A stretch of DNA of 64,000 nt from Phytophthora quininea. Its lineage: Eukaryota > Oomycota > Peronosporomycetes > Peronosporales > Peronosporaceae. Made by a program: the position numbers and the translations under genes. Numbering within the stretch: position 1 is the first letter of the stretch; each line of letters begins with the position of its first letter. The notes beneath the pieces were generated by a model. It saw only the letters and a program-made list of their open reading frames with translations, searched no databases and had not been told where the DNA came from. Shown here in pieces: positions 1 through 11,525 of the stretch. The stretch lies in the NCBI GenBank assembly GCA_011947345.1, contig JAAVTG010000480.1, positions 1-64,000 of the forward strand. Reading direction: 5' to 3'.

Positions 1-1032
1 GCTGCGTCTCGTTTTGCCTTCTCTTCCTGTACACGCTGCGTGTACATCCTCTGTCGGTGTCGTTGCTGGTCTCGACTGAGTCGGTTGTCTGGTTTCTTCG
101 TTGCTGCTGGCTTTCGCGGAGCGACGATCACAATGGTCCGTTGACTGTCGGAAATGACGTCGCCCGAGTCAAGACCGTCAGACTCGTTCTCGCCATTGTC
201 TGTTGATTCGTCTACATCTTTGGTGGCTAGTTCTGCCTCCGGTGGAGGAGTTTGTGGTACGAGCGTCTTCCAGTATGTCGCCACCGAGTGCAACCAGTAC
301 AAGTGGCGGAACATGGCCCCCAGTCGTCGACGCACGTACTTCTTCCGGTACAAGGCGGTGATCAGGTCGTTCTCATTGTCCTCCACACCCATGGCCTTAC
401 GCCACTGAGCCTCCACCTGTACGTTGTGCCCCACTTTAGTAAGTATTTCAGCGTGAGTGAGCTCGTGTCGGCCGTGGACACCGCGGAGGCCTCGCACGAC
501 CTTCCGATACAGCACCCGCGACCGCTTCCGCGTCTCTTCTCGCCGTCGATGGAACTCTCGGAAGCCTCGCTGGATGCGGAGCACCGCTTTGACCACCAGG
601 ATCTGACGGAACAGCCGATGTCCGAGATGGCCGCGAAAGCAGCGCTGGATCTGCCTCGCATTGAAGTCCAGAAGACCAGCGCAGAGCTCCGCGAGCCTCC
701 TCTGCTCGATCTCCAAGCCGCTCACAAACCGCGAGGTCTCCGCCAGCTCCTGCTCAAACAGGTCGTGAGTCTGGTTCATCCGGTCGAAACTCGCTCAAAA
801 TTCGCTCCTTGACGTTGCGGAGATCGTCGATAGACTTCTCCAGCAGCGTCTTGGTGAAGTCCTCGGGGTGTTGCGGTCGACTCGTTGGGATGGACGCAGA
901 GCTGGCATTCGAGTTGGAAAAGTGCGGAAGTAGCGTGCGTCCACGAGGCGGCGAGCTGTCTCGGTGGCTGAAAGGCAGCGGAGATGGAGCAGGAAGCCTC
1001 GACAGACTCAGCAGCGGCAACGGGGGCGTCAT
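1..1032 (-). CDS. IQ-motif protein gene, copy A (3' end outside window)
   Basis: This is a calmodulin-binding-type IQ protein, first of four copies here. The main frame starts at ATG 779 and stays open to the window edge (about 259 codons). It has two consecutive IQ motifs (I-Q-R-C-F-R-G-H and I-Q-R-G-F-R) near residues 44 and 69, then a basic charged region. From 1032 to about 790 a different frame encodes a Ser/Pro-rich start followed by an amphipathic helix ending ..ILSEF, which continues in heptad phase with the MNQTHDLF start after a +1 shift at 784-789. I take 1032 as the likely biological start and 779 as the conservative one. IQ motifs bind calmodulin or myosin light chains; the actual role is unknown. 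It is divergent with G1. Compared with copy B it has one Ser/Pro-rich codon fewer (an in-frame 3-nt difference). Confidence 0.7.
784..789 (-). other. TTTCGA frame junction in IQ-A (candidate +1 shift site)
   Basis: Upstream reads ..S-E-F ending on TTT CGA. Skipping one base gives F-D-R-M-N-Q in phase with the main frame. The same hexamer sits in IQ-B (7918-7923), IQ-C (20608-20613) and IQ-D (60201-60206). Confidence 0.45.
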
Positions 1033-1662
1033 CGCGCAATGCAAGACCACTTCAACTGTTGTGCCCCTTAGCTATAAATGGTACTGCTCTTCCGTGGAAA
1101 TGGCAAGACTTGACAATGTCAAGTTGGCATACCACCAGATGTTCACCTAGGGAACTCGACGACGTCTATGGAGCGACAAGAAGGATTTCAAAGCTCATGC
1201 AGCATGGGCATGAGTCATGCTGGAGAAGTTTATGTCGAGCATTTTCAGCGGGCAGCGTTTACAATCGTCGCGGTTTGGGTGTCATCACTCAAACATACAC
1301 AAGCGCAAGACGCTACCCACACAGCATCCGACAAGGTCGAAAGTGTCGGCCTCAACAATCGATGGACAGACTAGTTCACCCTCCACGAAAGACAACCACA
1401 GTGCCGGGAAAGGTTGATTCACTGTACCGAGCGTCATTCCACACTAAACGCTGATCTTGTGGCCGAAACTTTGCTCCATGAAGGTCATAACACCCGTAGA
1501 GATCCCCTCCGCGTTCTGATCCCCCTTAACCGCAACATGCTCACTGCATTCCTTTTCATAGAATCTTAGAACGTCATCAGAAGTGAAGTTTTCAGCTTTG
1601 CGCGAGTGTTTTCGGTCATTCGGCAAATTCCCGCGCCGATCAAGTTCAGGCATCGGGCTCCA
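1033..1662. promoter_or_regulatory. Divergent promoter between IQ-A and G1
   Basis: About 630 bp lie between the two divergent starts. An oomycete-like initiator, TCATTCGGCAAATTCCC, sits at 1616-1632, 31 nt before the G1 ATG. A TATA-like TTTATAG (minus strand, near 1073-1079) lies about 45 nt before the IQ start. A second TCAC..CATTCC-like motif lies near 1540-1552. The segment is repeated almost unchanged at 8170-8798, 60453-61077 and, inverted, 19732-20361. No other gene is seen in it. Confidence 0.5.
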
Positions 1663-3927
1663 ATGCAGCTCCGACGATGGGTTCTGTGGGCTCTGGCTAC
1701 AATCCCGACAGCCGCGTCAGCTACGACAAAGAACAACACGATTACAGGCAGCACTTTTCCGACCAAGTCTGGCATCAAAGTGTGGGTAGACCCCGCGACT
1801 CCTGATGATCGACAAACGTACATGAGCTCTCGAGGACAGCGGTGGGACCTCGTCATGAGCGATGAGTTCAACACGCCCAACCGAAGCTTCCGACCCGGTG
1901 ACGACCACATCTGGACCTCTCTCGAAAAGCCCGACGGTGTCAACGGTGCCATGGAGCTGTACTCGCACAACATGACCTCGACCCAGTGCGACGACGACGG
2001 CACCTGCTACTTCTACATCAAGGCGGTGGACGAGTTGAACGTCGTCCACGTCTACAACATGTACACGCACCCGCCAGGGTCGATGCCTACTTCTTCTATC
2101 GCGCGGCGATGGTGCAGTCCTGGAACAAGTTTTGCTTCCAGGAGGCATGCTCGAAGTTCATGCTCAGCTTCCTGGCGCGGTGTCAGAGGCCTCCGGTAAC
2201 CCGGACTTGGCTCTCGGTAAGAACTCCAAAGTGAAGACGTCCAAGTACTACCCGACGTGGCCTGGTATCTGGATGATGGGGAACCTCGGACGAGCTATCT
2301 TCTCGGCCTCGACGAACCGAATGTGGCCGTTCTCCTACGATCGGTGCGAGCCCGACATCTTCAACCCGGAGTTCCAACGCATTAGCGCTTGTGACAGCGA
2401 CCCTGGGTTTGGATTGAACCCCAACCAAGGTCGCGGTGCTCCCGAATTGATCTGCTGGAAGGTGGCGGTCTCGCGGTGTCTTCATCACTGCAGATCGCAC
2501 CGGGGATGCCCGACGACTATCGACTCTACCCAGTGGACACGTCAACAGGAGACAACCTGTACTGCGTGTACGGCTACAAGTGCACTACTCCTGGCGCCAA
2601 CTATATCGACGTGCCGACAGCGTACTACCAGAAGGAGCGAGGCCACAAGTCTTGGTACCAGGGACTCCGCTATGCGTCCAACAACTTCTGCCAGCAGAAT
2701 GCTGATGAAAAGCAAGACTATTCGACTGTGGCTGCGTCGATGAAAAAGGGAATCACCGAGAACTCGTGCACCGTCGATACTTGCCCAGCTTCGGGAGATG
2801 TGAACGCTGACTTGGGTCTGATCAACGACGCCGGAGACAGCCATTGGGGCATCAACACCAACGGCACCTGCTACCCGCTCATCAACTCGTACATGGAGCC
2901 TACTTGTGCGACCCGGACAACACAAATTCCAAGTGTGCCAGTCCCCGCAACGCGACTACGACGCCCAAGTCCAATGCGATGAGCAATTTCAACTACCAAA
3001 TGGACGCCATCTCGTCCAATTGGCCTGTGCACCTCGGCGCGTATACAGACTTTGTCGTGTACCAGCTCGAGTGGGTGACCGGTAAGAACGGCTACGTCCG
3101 ATGGATGCTGCAAGGCAATCCGCTGTTCGAGGTTACCACCGACGCGTTCTCCAACGTGCCGCAGAACAAGAACAGCTCCAACCCTCAGAAGGTGATGTTG
3201 GAGGAGCCCATGTCGCTCATTCTCAACGTCGCCCTCTCCAGCTCGTGGGGTGCCACACCGCCCAACGCTGGCAAGGAATGCCGTGGCGATGGCACTGACG
3301 ACGAAACCAACCGGATCTGCGACTCGTTCCCGATGTACTTGAAGATCGACTACATGCGTACCAGGACCTTGGCGACGATCTCGACGCCGACAACTACATG
3401 CAGTTGGGCTGTGACCCTGCCAGTCACCCCACCAAGGAGTGGATTGAAGGCCACCTCGATGAATACGAAGACGACGACAACCAGCACAAGGAAGTGGCTG
3501 GAAAAGCGTTCTGCACGATCGATGACGACTGCACCATCGGCGGCAATCTGGGCAAAACTGCGTTGAAAACTGGCAAATGCGTCAAGTCTCGCTGCCAGTG
3601 CACGTACTCGTCATCGTGGGGTGGACCACGGTGCACGACCGCAACTCGAGTTCGTCGAGCTCCAAAGCACCAGCTCACTGTCGAAGAACTCGTACGGCCC
3701 GATGGGACTGTCGATCGGAATCGCCAGTCATGCTCTTGTCGCTCATCTCTGTGTACATGTCGGTGTTTGTCGTGTCAAAGGCCAAGTCCATGGCTGACAT
3801 GAAGAAGCCTGCCATCTACAACAACGAGGAGGCGTCCCAGTATCCTCAAGCCAAGCAGCCGTACGAACCTGGCAACGACTCGATGCAGCGGCGACCACGA
3901 GACAACTACAGCCAAAACTTCGTCTAA
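1663..3927 (+). pseudogene. G1: KRE6/SKN1-like GH16 membrane glucanase/transglycosylase, type X, frameshifted
   Basis: This family acts on cell-wall beta-glucan (KRE6/SKN1 proteins are needed for beta-1,6-glucan assembly). The product would be a surface protein with signal peptide (MQLRRWVLWALA..), GH16 domain, an EGF-like cysteine module near 3490-3640, one transmembrane helix near 3700-3780 and a cytosolic tail ending NYSQNFV. The start is ATG 1663, just after the initiator. Against G3, G7 and G9 the reading is broken by deletions only: 4 nt near 2079, 1 near 2141, 1 near 2446 (inside the E-I-D catalytic codons), 1 near 2893, 4 near 3358, 1 near 3647, and several (1, 3 and 5 nt) near 3664-3730. 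Every segment between breaks is conserved and free of stops, so either very recent decay or consensus error is possible. It is convergent with G2 (99 bp between stops). Confidence 0.85.
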
Positions 3928-4026
3928 AGTGCCGCGTAGAAATATCTTCTCTTGAAGGGGGTCATAGGTCATCTATTCTTCGCATAAACATCTTCTCATT
4001 TGACCGCAGTAAATATTTGAACCCCT

Positions 4027-6278
4027 CTAGACGAAATTCTGACTGTAGTTGGCCTTGGTGGCGGCGACGAGATGCGAGTCTCGACTGCCGGTACTCCCTT
4101 GAATCGCCTCTGCTGCGAGCTTCCGCTGTGTCTGCGCATTCACCATGGTCTTGGCTCTCCGCGCGGCAGATTGGGATGAAAGGTAGACAGTGAGCATCGA
4201 CAAGAGCAAGACCACGACAGCCACAGCGATCGAGGCCCCCAGAGGAGGACCATACGTCGTGCTCATTGTACTGTCAGAAGTGCTCGACCCAGACACGGCA
4301 GTCGTGCACCGAGGTCCACCCCACGAGTGATACGAGCACTCGCAGCGGTTCTTCACACACTTGCCCGTCTTCAGCAGCGTCTTGCCCAGATTCCCGCCAA
4401 TCGTGCAGTCATCGTTCGTCGTACAGAAGGCCTTGCCAGCAACCTCCTTGTGGTGGTTGTCGTCGTCCTGGTACTCGTCAATGTGGGCGTCGATCCATTT
4501 CTTGGTCGGGTGGCTCTTTGGGTCGCAACCAACTTGCATGTAGTTGTCGGCGTCAAGATGATCGCTCAGGTCCTGGTACAGTCGAATGTGGTCGATCTTC
4601 ATATACAACGGGAACGAGTCACAGATCTTGTTCACGACCGGGTCAGTGCCGTTTCCGCGGCATTCTTTGCCCGCGTTCGGCGGCGTCGCACCCCACGAAC
4701 TCGACAGCGCCACGTTGAAAATGAGGTACATCGGTTCCTCCAACATGATCTTGGTGGGGTTCGTCTTCTTGGCATTCTGCGGGACATCCGAGATGGAGGC
4801 GGACGGCACTTCGAACAGCGGGTTGCCGCTGAGCATCCACCGCGCGTAGCCGTTCTTGCCGGTCACCCACTCGAGCTGGTACGTGACGTAGTCCGTGTAC
4901 GCAGCCAGGTGAACAGGCCAATTCGCCGAGATGGCGTCCATTTGGTAGTTGAACGAGCTCATGGCGTTGGATTTCGGGGTCGACGTCGCGTTGCGAGGCA
5001 TGGCGCACTTGGAGTTGGTGTTGTCGGGGTCGCACAAGTAGGCTCCGGTGTACGAGTTGATGAGCGGATAGCAGGTGCCGTTCGAATTGATCCCCAGTGA
5101 CTATCCCCAACGCCGTCGATGGCGTCCAAATCGCCGTTAACATCGCTTGAAGCCGGGCACGTCTCGAGCGAGCACGTGTTCTCGGTAATACCCGCCTTCA
5201 CCGATGCCGCCACCTTCGAATAGTCTTGCTTGGAATCGGCGTCCGGTGCGCAGTTGTTGTTGGCAGCATAACGGAGACCTGGTACCAGGACTTGTGGCCA
5301 CGTTTGGCGTAGTACGCTGTCGGCACTTGGATGTAGTTCGCGCCGAGCGTCTGGCAGCTACCCGTGTAGAAGCAGCCGTAGTAGTCACCAGTCGTGAAGT
5401 TCACCCCGAACATCCGATAGTCGTCGGGCATACCCGGACCAATTTGCAGCGACGACGAGATCAAGCTCGCACTACCTTCAAGGACGTCGATTTCAGGAGC
5501 GCCACGGCCCTGGTTCGGGTTGAGACCGTAGCCTGGGTTGTCGTCGCAAGCGCTGATCCGCTGGTTGCTGGGGTCGAACGCGTCCGGCTCGCAGGCGTCG
5601 TAGGAGAATGGCCACATGCGGTTCGTCGAGGCCGAGAAGATGGCGCGTCCGAGATTTCCCATCATCCAAATGCCGGGCCACGTCGGGTAGTACTTGCCCG
5701 TCTTGACTCTTCCATTCGGACCGAGCGCCAAGTCCGGATTGCCAGACGCCTCCGAAACAGCTCCGGGGAGCTGAACGCGCGCCTCGAGCATGCCTCCTTG
5801 ATAGCAAAACTTGTTCCAGGACTGCACCATCGCCGCGCGATAGAAGAAGTAGGCATCGACGTATCCTGGCGGGTGCGTGTACATGTTGTAGACGTGGATG
5901 ACGTTCAACTCGTCCACCGCCTTGATGTAGAAGTAGCAGGTGCCGTCGTCGTCGCACTGGGTCGAGGTCATGTTGTGCGAGTACAGCTCCATGGCACCGT
6001 TGACACCGTCGGGCTTTTCGAGAGAGGTCCAGATGTGGTCGTCACCGGGTCGGAAGCTTCGGTTGGGCGTGTTGAACTCATCGCTCATGACGAGGTCCCA
6101 CCGCTGTCCTCGAGCTCATGTACGTTTGTCGATCATCAGGAGTCGCAGGGTCCACCAAATCCCAATGCCCGACTTGGTCGGATACGTGGTGGACGACGTC
6201 GTACTGTTCTTTAGCGACGACGATCGCCATGGCCGTCCAAACGAGTGCAGCCGCCCACATTGCACGTTGGAAAGCCAT
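4027..6278 (-). pseudogene. G2: GH16 membrane protein, Y body with Z-type tail, frameshifted
   Basis: This has the same plan as G1 but belongs to paralogue Y. The signal sequence starts MAFQRAMWAA (ATG 6276-6278) and the catalytic motif is E-I-D-V-L-E near 5480-5500. From the end of the EGF-like module onward (below about 4335) it switches to the G6-type (Z) sequence: ..CSYHSWGGPRC, a Val/Leu-rich membrane helix, then ..KANYSQNFV. Breaks relative to G5 are all deletions: 2 nt near 6115, 1 near 6158, 2 near 6212, 1 near 5278, and 1 in a C-run near 5095. The tail has 3 nt less than G10 near 4095-4105, in frame. An initiator TCACTTGACAAATTCCC (minus strand 6305-6321) lies 27 nt before the ATG. 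Confidence 0.85.
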
Positions 6279-7031
6279 GGGGGCGAAAGTCGTGAGCTTG
6301 AGGCGGGAATTTGTCAAGTGACGACCAGGTTTCCGATGACTTTCGACCAGGGCGGCAGTCCCCGTAATAAAAAGCCGCGCTACGGTTCATCTCGCCGTAA
6401 ACCGCTGGATTCTGTTCGCACAACCTGCTTGCAACACACTGCAATGCTCAGTAATCCGGGACGGGTTTCTGCGCTCCATTCGATCCGGTTGATGCGCATC
6501 TCAAAACGACATGGCAACGTCCGTAGTGGATTTGTACGGCGGCTTCCCATCGCTCCGAAATCCGTGGGACAGATGACGGCAACACCATGCGGACACCGGA
6601 CACCGGTAGATGCTCCTCAGCTACTGTCGACAATGTCTCCGACGTGAGCCTGTGAAGTACACGACGATAAATGCTCACGATTTCTTCCTTACCACCTTCG
6701 ACAGAAATGTTTTGCCGACTTTTGTTTGCGGTGCAAGTCAGCGATTTGGTGGGGACAGCCGCACTCTGAGCAGTTCCGTCTGTCTTTCCGAGTTGCGTTT
6801 ACTTTACGGGCAGGCAACCGATCGCGATCTGCTTGCCGTTCGACGGGAAGACCACAAGTGATCACATGTGTGATATGGGTGTTCATAATCAATGCAGAGA
6901 CGTATACTAGTACTTGTAGCACATCCGACTACAGATCCTGTCGTGAGTGTAGTTGATACTACAACCGAGTTCATAGTATTGCTTCACCTCGATCTACTGT
7001 TCGGAAGACTCTCTTTTACTGTGGTTTCCTG
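6279..7031. promoter_or_regulatory. Intergenic region: 5' region of G2 and 3' flank of IQ-B
   Basis: There are about 750 bp without a convincing gene. It contains the Y-type initiator at 6305-6321 (minus strand). A 76-codon frame on the minus strand (6448-6678) is open in two copies of this region but begins with GTG and has no ATG, so I do not call it. Homologous copies are 26273-26747 and 58541-59320. The part nearest IQ-B (about 6790-6930) is noticeably diverged from the 59041-59210 copy. Confidence 0.45.
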
Positions 7032-8169
7032 CTAGCGAGCGAGTTTCCATTTCATTGCCGCGCGTTGGACACGAGCGTCTCTCTCTCGCTTCTTGGGCTG
7101 TGGCTCCGCTTGTCGACCGAGCCCTGCATTATGCGCTGCGTCTCGTTTTGCCTTCTCTTCCTGTACACGCTGCGTGTACATCCTCTGTCGGTGTCGTTGC
7201 TGGTCTCGACTGAGTCGGTTGTCTGGTTTCTTCGTTGCTGCTGGCTTTCGCGGAGCGACGATCACAATGGTCCGTTGACTGTCGGAAATGACGTCGCCCG
7301 AGTCAAGACCGTCAGACTCGTTCTCGCCATTGTCTGTTGATTCGTTTACATCTTTGGTGGCTAGTTCTGCCTCCGGTGGAGGAGTTTGTGGTACGAGCGT
7401 CTTCCAGTATGTCGCCACCGAGTGCAACCAGTACAAGTGGCGGAACATGGCCCCCAGTCGTCGACGCACGTACTTCTTCCGGTACAAGGCGGTGATCAGG
7501 TCGTTCTCATTGTCCTCCACACCCATGGCCTTACGCCACTGAGCCTCCACCTGTACGTTGTGCCCCACTTTAGTAAGTATTTCAGCGTGAGTGAGCTCGT
7601 GTCGGCCGTGGACACCGCGGAGGCCTCGCACGACCTTCCGATACAGCACCCGCGACCGCTTCCGCGTCTCTTCTCGCCGTCGATGGAACTCTCGGAAGCC
7701 TCGCTGGATGCGGAGCACCGCTTTGACCACCAGGATCTGACGGAACAGCCGATGTCCGAGATGGCCGCGAAAGCAGCGCTGGATCTGCCTCGCATTGAAG
7801 TCCAGAAGACCAGCGCAGAGCTCCGCGAGCCTCCTCTGCTCGATCTCCAAGCCGCTCACAAACCGCGAGGTCTCCGCCAGCTCCTGCTCAAACAGGTCGT
7901 GAGTCTGGTTCATCCGGTCGAAACTCGCTCAAAATTCGCTCCTTGACGTTGCGGAGATCGTCGATAGACTTCTCCAGCAGCGTCTTGGTGAAGTCCTCGG
8001 AGTGTTGCGGTCGACTCGTTGGGATGGACGCAGAGCTGGCATTCGAGTTGGAAAAGTGCGGAAGTAGCGTGCGTCCACGAGGCGGCGAGCTGTCTCGGTG
8101 GCTGAAAGGCAGCGGAGATGGAGCAGGAAGCCTCGACAGACTCAGCAGCGGCAACGGGGGCGGCGTCAT
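7032..8169 (-). CDS. IQ-motif protein gene, copy B (complete)
   Basis: The main frame runs 7913 to 7032 (293 aa). It has an N-terminal helix with heptad spacing, IQ motif 1 around residues 44-54, IQ motif 2 around 69-79, a Glu/Asp-rich patch (NGENESDGLDSGD) near the middle of the C-terminal half, and a Lys/Arg/Gln-rich coiled coil to the end. A separate open frame from ATG 8169 to about 7920 supplies a plausible 83-residue N-terminus (Ser/Pro-rich, then a coiled coil) joined across TTTCGA at 7918-7923. The family binds calmodulin-like light chains; no substrate or compartment can be read from the sequence. It shares a divergent promoter with G3 and points toward the G2 promoter. Confidence 0.75.
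7918..7923 (-). other. TTTCGA frame junction in IQ-B
   Basis: Same hexamer and same +1 relation between frames as in IQ-A. An alternative reading is a 43-nt intron from GTCAAG to ACCAG, which would also join the frames but has a poor donor. Confidence 0.45.
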
Positions 8170-8798
8170 CGCGCAATGCAAGACCACTTCAACTGTTGTG
8201 CCCCTTAGCTATAAATGGTACTGCTCTTCCGTGGAAATGGCAAGACTTGACAATGTCAAGTTGGCATACCACCAGGTGTTCACCTAGGGAACTCGACGAC
8301 GTCTATGGAGCGACAAGAAGGATTTCAAAGCTCATGCAGCATGGGCATGAGTCATGCTGGAAGTTTATGTCGAGCATTTTCAGCGGGCAGCGTTTACAAT
8401 CGTCGCGGTTTGGGTGTGTCATCACTCAAACATACACAAGCGCAAGACGCTACCCACACAGCATCCGACAAGGTCGAAAGTGTCGGCCTCAACAATCGAT
8501 GGACAGACTAGTTCACCCTCCACGAAAGATAACCACAGTGCCGGGAAAGGTTGATTCACTGTACCGAGCGTCATTCCACACTAAACGCTGATCTTGTGGC
8601 CGAAACTTTGCTCCATGAAGGTCATAACACCCGTAGAGATCCCCTCCGCGTTCTGATCCCCCTTAACCGCAACATGCTCACTGCATTCTTTTCATAGAAT
8701 CTTAGAACGTCATCAGAAGTGAAGTTTTCAGCTTTGCGCGAGTGTTTTCGGTCATTCGGCAAATTCCCGCGCCGATCAAGTTCAGGCATCGGGCTCCA
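8170..8798. promoter_or_regulatory. Divergent promoter between IQ-B and G3
   Basis: Near-identical to 1033-1662. The initiator TCATTCGGCAAATTCCC is at 8752-8768, 31 nt before the G3 ATG. Small indels against copy A occur near 8361, 8418 and 8687. Confidence 0.5.
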
Positions 8799-11082
8799 AT
8801 GCAGCTCCGACGATGGGTTCTGTGGGCTCTGGCTACAATCACGACAGCCGCGTCAGCTACGACAAAGAACAACACGATTACAGGCAGCACTTTTCCGACC
8901 AAGTCTGGCATCAAAGTGTGGGTAGACCCCGCGACTCCTGATGATCGACAAACGTACATGAGCTCTCGAGGACAGCGATGGGACCTCGTCATGAGCGATG
9001 AGTTCAACACGCCCAACCGAAGCTTCCGACCCGGTGACGACCACATCTGGACCTCTCTCGAAAAGCCCGACGGTGTCAACGGTGCCATGGAGCTGTACTC
9101 GCACAACATGACCTCGACCCAGTGCGACGACGACGGCACCTGCTACTTCTACATCAAGGCGGTGGACGAGTTGAACGTCGTCCACGTCTACAACATGTAC
9201 ACGCACCCGCCAGGATACGTCGATGCCTACTTCTTCTATCGCGCGGCGATGGTGCAGTCCTGGAACAAGTTTTGCTTCCAAGGAGGCATGCTCGAAGTTC
9301 ATGCTCAGCTTCCTGGCGCGGTGTCAGAGGCCTCCGGTAACCCGGACTTGGCTCTCGGTAAGAACTCCAAAGTGAAGACGTCCAAGTACTACCCGACGTG
9401 GCCTGGTATCTGGATGATGGGAACCTCGGACGAGCTATCTTCTCGGCCTCGACGAACCGAATGTGGCCGTTCTCCTACGATCGGTGCGAGCCCGACATCT
9501 TCAACCCGGAGTTCCAACGCATTAGCGCTTGTGACAGCGACCCTGGGTTTGGATTGAACCCCAACCAAGGTCGCGGTGCTCCCGAGATTGATCTGCTGGA
9601 AGGTGGCGGTCTCGCGGTGTCTTCATCACTGCAGATCGCACCGGGGATGCCCGACGACTATCGACTCTACCCAGTGGACACGTCAACAGGAGACAACCTG
9701 TACTGCGTGTACGGCTTCGCGTGCACTACTCCTGGCGCCAACTATATCGACGTGCCGACAGCGTACTACCAGAAGGAGCGAGGCCACAAGTCTTGGTACC
9801 AGGGACTCCGCTATGCGTCCAACAACTTCTGCCAGCAGAATGCTGATGAAAAGCAAGACTATTCGACTGTGGCTGCGTCGATGAAAAGGGAATCACCGAG
9901 AACTCGTGCACCGTCGATACTTGCCCAGCTTCGGGAGATGTGAACGCTGACTTGGGTCTGATCAACGACGCCGGAGACAGCCATTGGGGCATCAACACCA
10001 ACGGCACCTGCTACCCGCTCATCAACTCGTACATGGGAGCCTACTTGTGCGACCCGGACAACACAAATTCCAAGTGTGCCAGTCCCCGCAACGCGACTAC
10101 AACGCCCAAGTCCAATGCGATGAGCAATTTCAACTACCAAATGGACGCCATCTCGTCCAATTGGCCTGTGCACCTCGGCGCGTATACAGACTTTGTCGTG
10201 TACCAGCTCGAGTGGGTCACCGGTAAGAACGGCTACGTCCGATGGATGCTGCAAGGCAATCCGCTGTTCGAGGTTACCACCGACGCGTTCTCCAACGTGC
10301 CGCAGAACAAGAACAGCTCCAACCCTCAGAAGGTGATGTTGGAGGAGCCCATGTCGCTCATTCTCAACGTCGCCCTCTCCAGCTCGTGGGGTGCCACACC
10401 GCCCAACGCTGGCAAGGAATGCCGTGGCGATGGCACTGACGACGAAACCAACCGGATCTGCGACTCGTTCCCGATGTACTTGAAGATCGACTACATGCGG
10501 CTGTACCAGGACCTTGGCGACGATCTCGACGCCGACAACTACATGCAGTTGGGCTGTGACCCTGCCAGTCACCCCACCAAGGAGTGGATTGAAGGCCACC
10601 TCGATGAATACGAAGACGACGACAACCAGCACAAGGAAGTGGCTGGAAAAGCGTTCTGCACGATCGATGACGACTGCACCATCGGCGGCAATCTGGGCAA
10701 AACTGCGTTGAAAACTGGCAAATGCGTCAAGTCTCGCTGCCAGTGCACGTACTCGTCATCGTGGGGTGGACCACGGTGCACGACCGCAATCTCGAGTTCG
10801 TCGAGCTCCAAAAGCACCAGCTCACTGTCGAAGAACTCGTACGGCCCGCCGATGGGACTGTCGATCGGAATCGCCAGCACCGTCATGCTCTTGTCGCTCA
10901 TCTCTGTGTACATGTCGGTGTTTGTCGTGTCAAAGGCCAAGTCCATGGCTGACATGAAGAAGCCTGCCATCTACAACAACGAGGAGGCGTCCCAGTATCC
11001 TCAAGCCAAGCAGCCGTACGAACCTGGCAACGACTCGATGCAGCGGCGACCACGAGACAACTACAGCCAAAACTTCGTCTAA
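8799..11082 (+). pseudogene. G3: GH16 membrane protein, type X, two single-base frameshifts
   Basis: This is the best-preserved X copy on the plus strand. It has a signal peptide from ATG 8799, E-I-D-L-L-E catalytic motif at about 9586-9603, N-glycosylation sequons (NMT, NRS, NGT), an EGF-like module (C..CTIGG..C..C.C..GGPRC) at about 10650-10780, a membrane helix at about 10850-10930 and a tail ending RDNYSQNFV. Two 1-nt deletions break it: in a G-run at about 9420 (GATGGG for GATGGGG) and in an A-run at about 9886 (AAAAGGG for AAAAAGGG). The second is shared with G7. If these are consensus errors the protein would be about 760 aa and functional. It is convergent with the G4 tail (100 bp between stops). 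Confidence 0.85.
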
Positions 11083-11525
11083 AGTGCCGCGTAGAAATAT
11101 CTTCTCTTGAAGGGGGGTCATAGGTCATCTATTCTTCGCATAAACATCTTCTCATTTGACCGCAGTAAATATTTGAACCCCTCTAGACGAAATTCTGACT
11201 GTAGTTGGCCTTGGTGGCGGCGACGAGATGCGAGTCTCGACTGCCGGTACTTTCCCTTGGAATCGCCTCTGCTGCGAGCTTCCGCTGTGTCTGCGCATTC
11301 ACCATGGTCTTGGCTCTCCGCGCGGCAGATTGGGATGAAAGGTAGACAGTGAGCATCGACAAGAGCAAGACCACGACAGCCACAGCGATCGAGGCCCCCA
11401 GAGGAGGACCATACGTCGTGCTCATTGTACTGTCAGAAGTGCTCGACCCAGACACGGCAGTCGTGCACCGAGGTCCACCCACGAGTGATACGAGCACTCG
11501 CAGCGGTTCTTCACACACTTGCCCG

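Noticed and set aside
252..812. 186-codon plus-strand frame antisense to the IQ gene
   Set aside because: Mirror of the IQ coding frame; His/Leu/Pro composition of a shadow frame.
4327..5100. Long open frame (257 codons) antisense to G2, repeated in other copies
   Set aside because: Val/Arg-rich shadow of the GH16 coding strand caused by high GC; no domain and no independent conservation.
6448..6678. 76-codon frame upstream of the Y genes, intact in two copies
   Set aside because: Starts with GTG, has no ATG, lies within the promoter/5' region and is broken in the third copy; conservation is explained by recent duplication.
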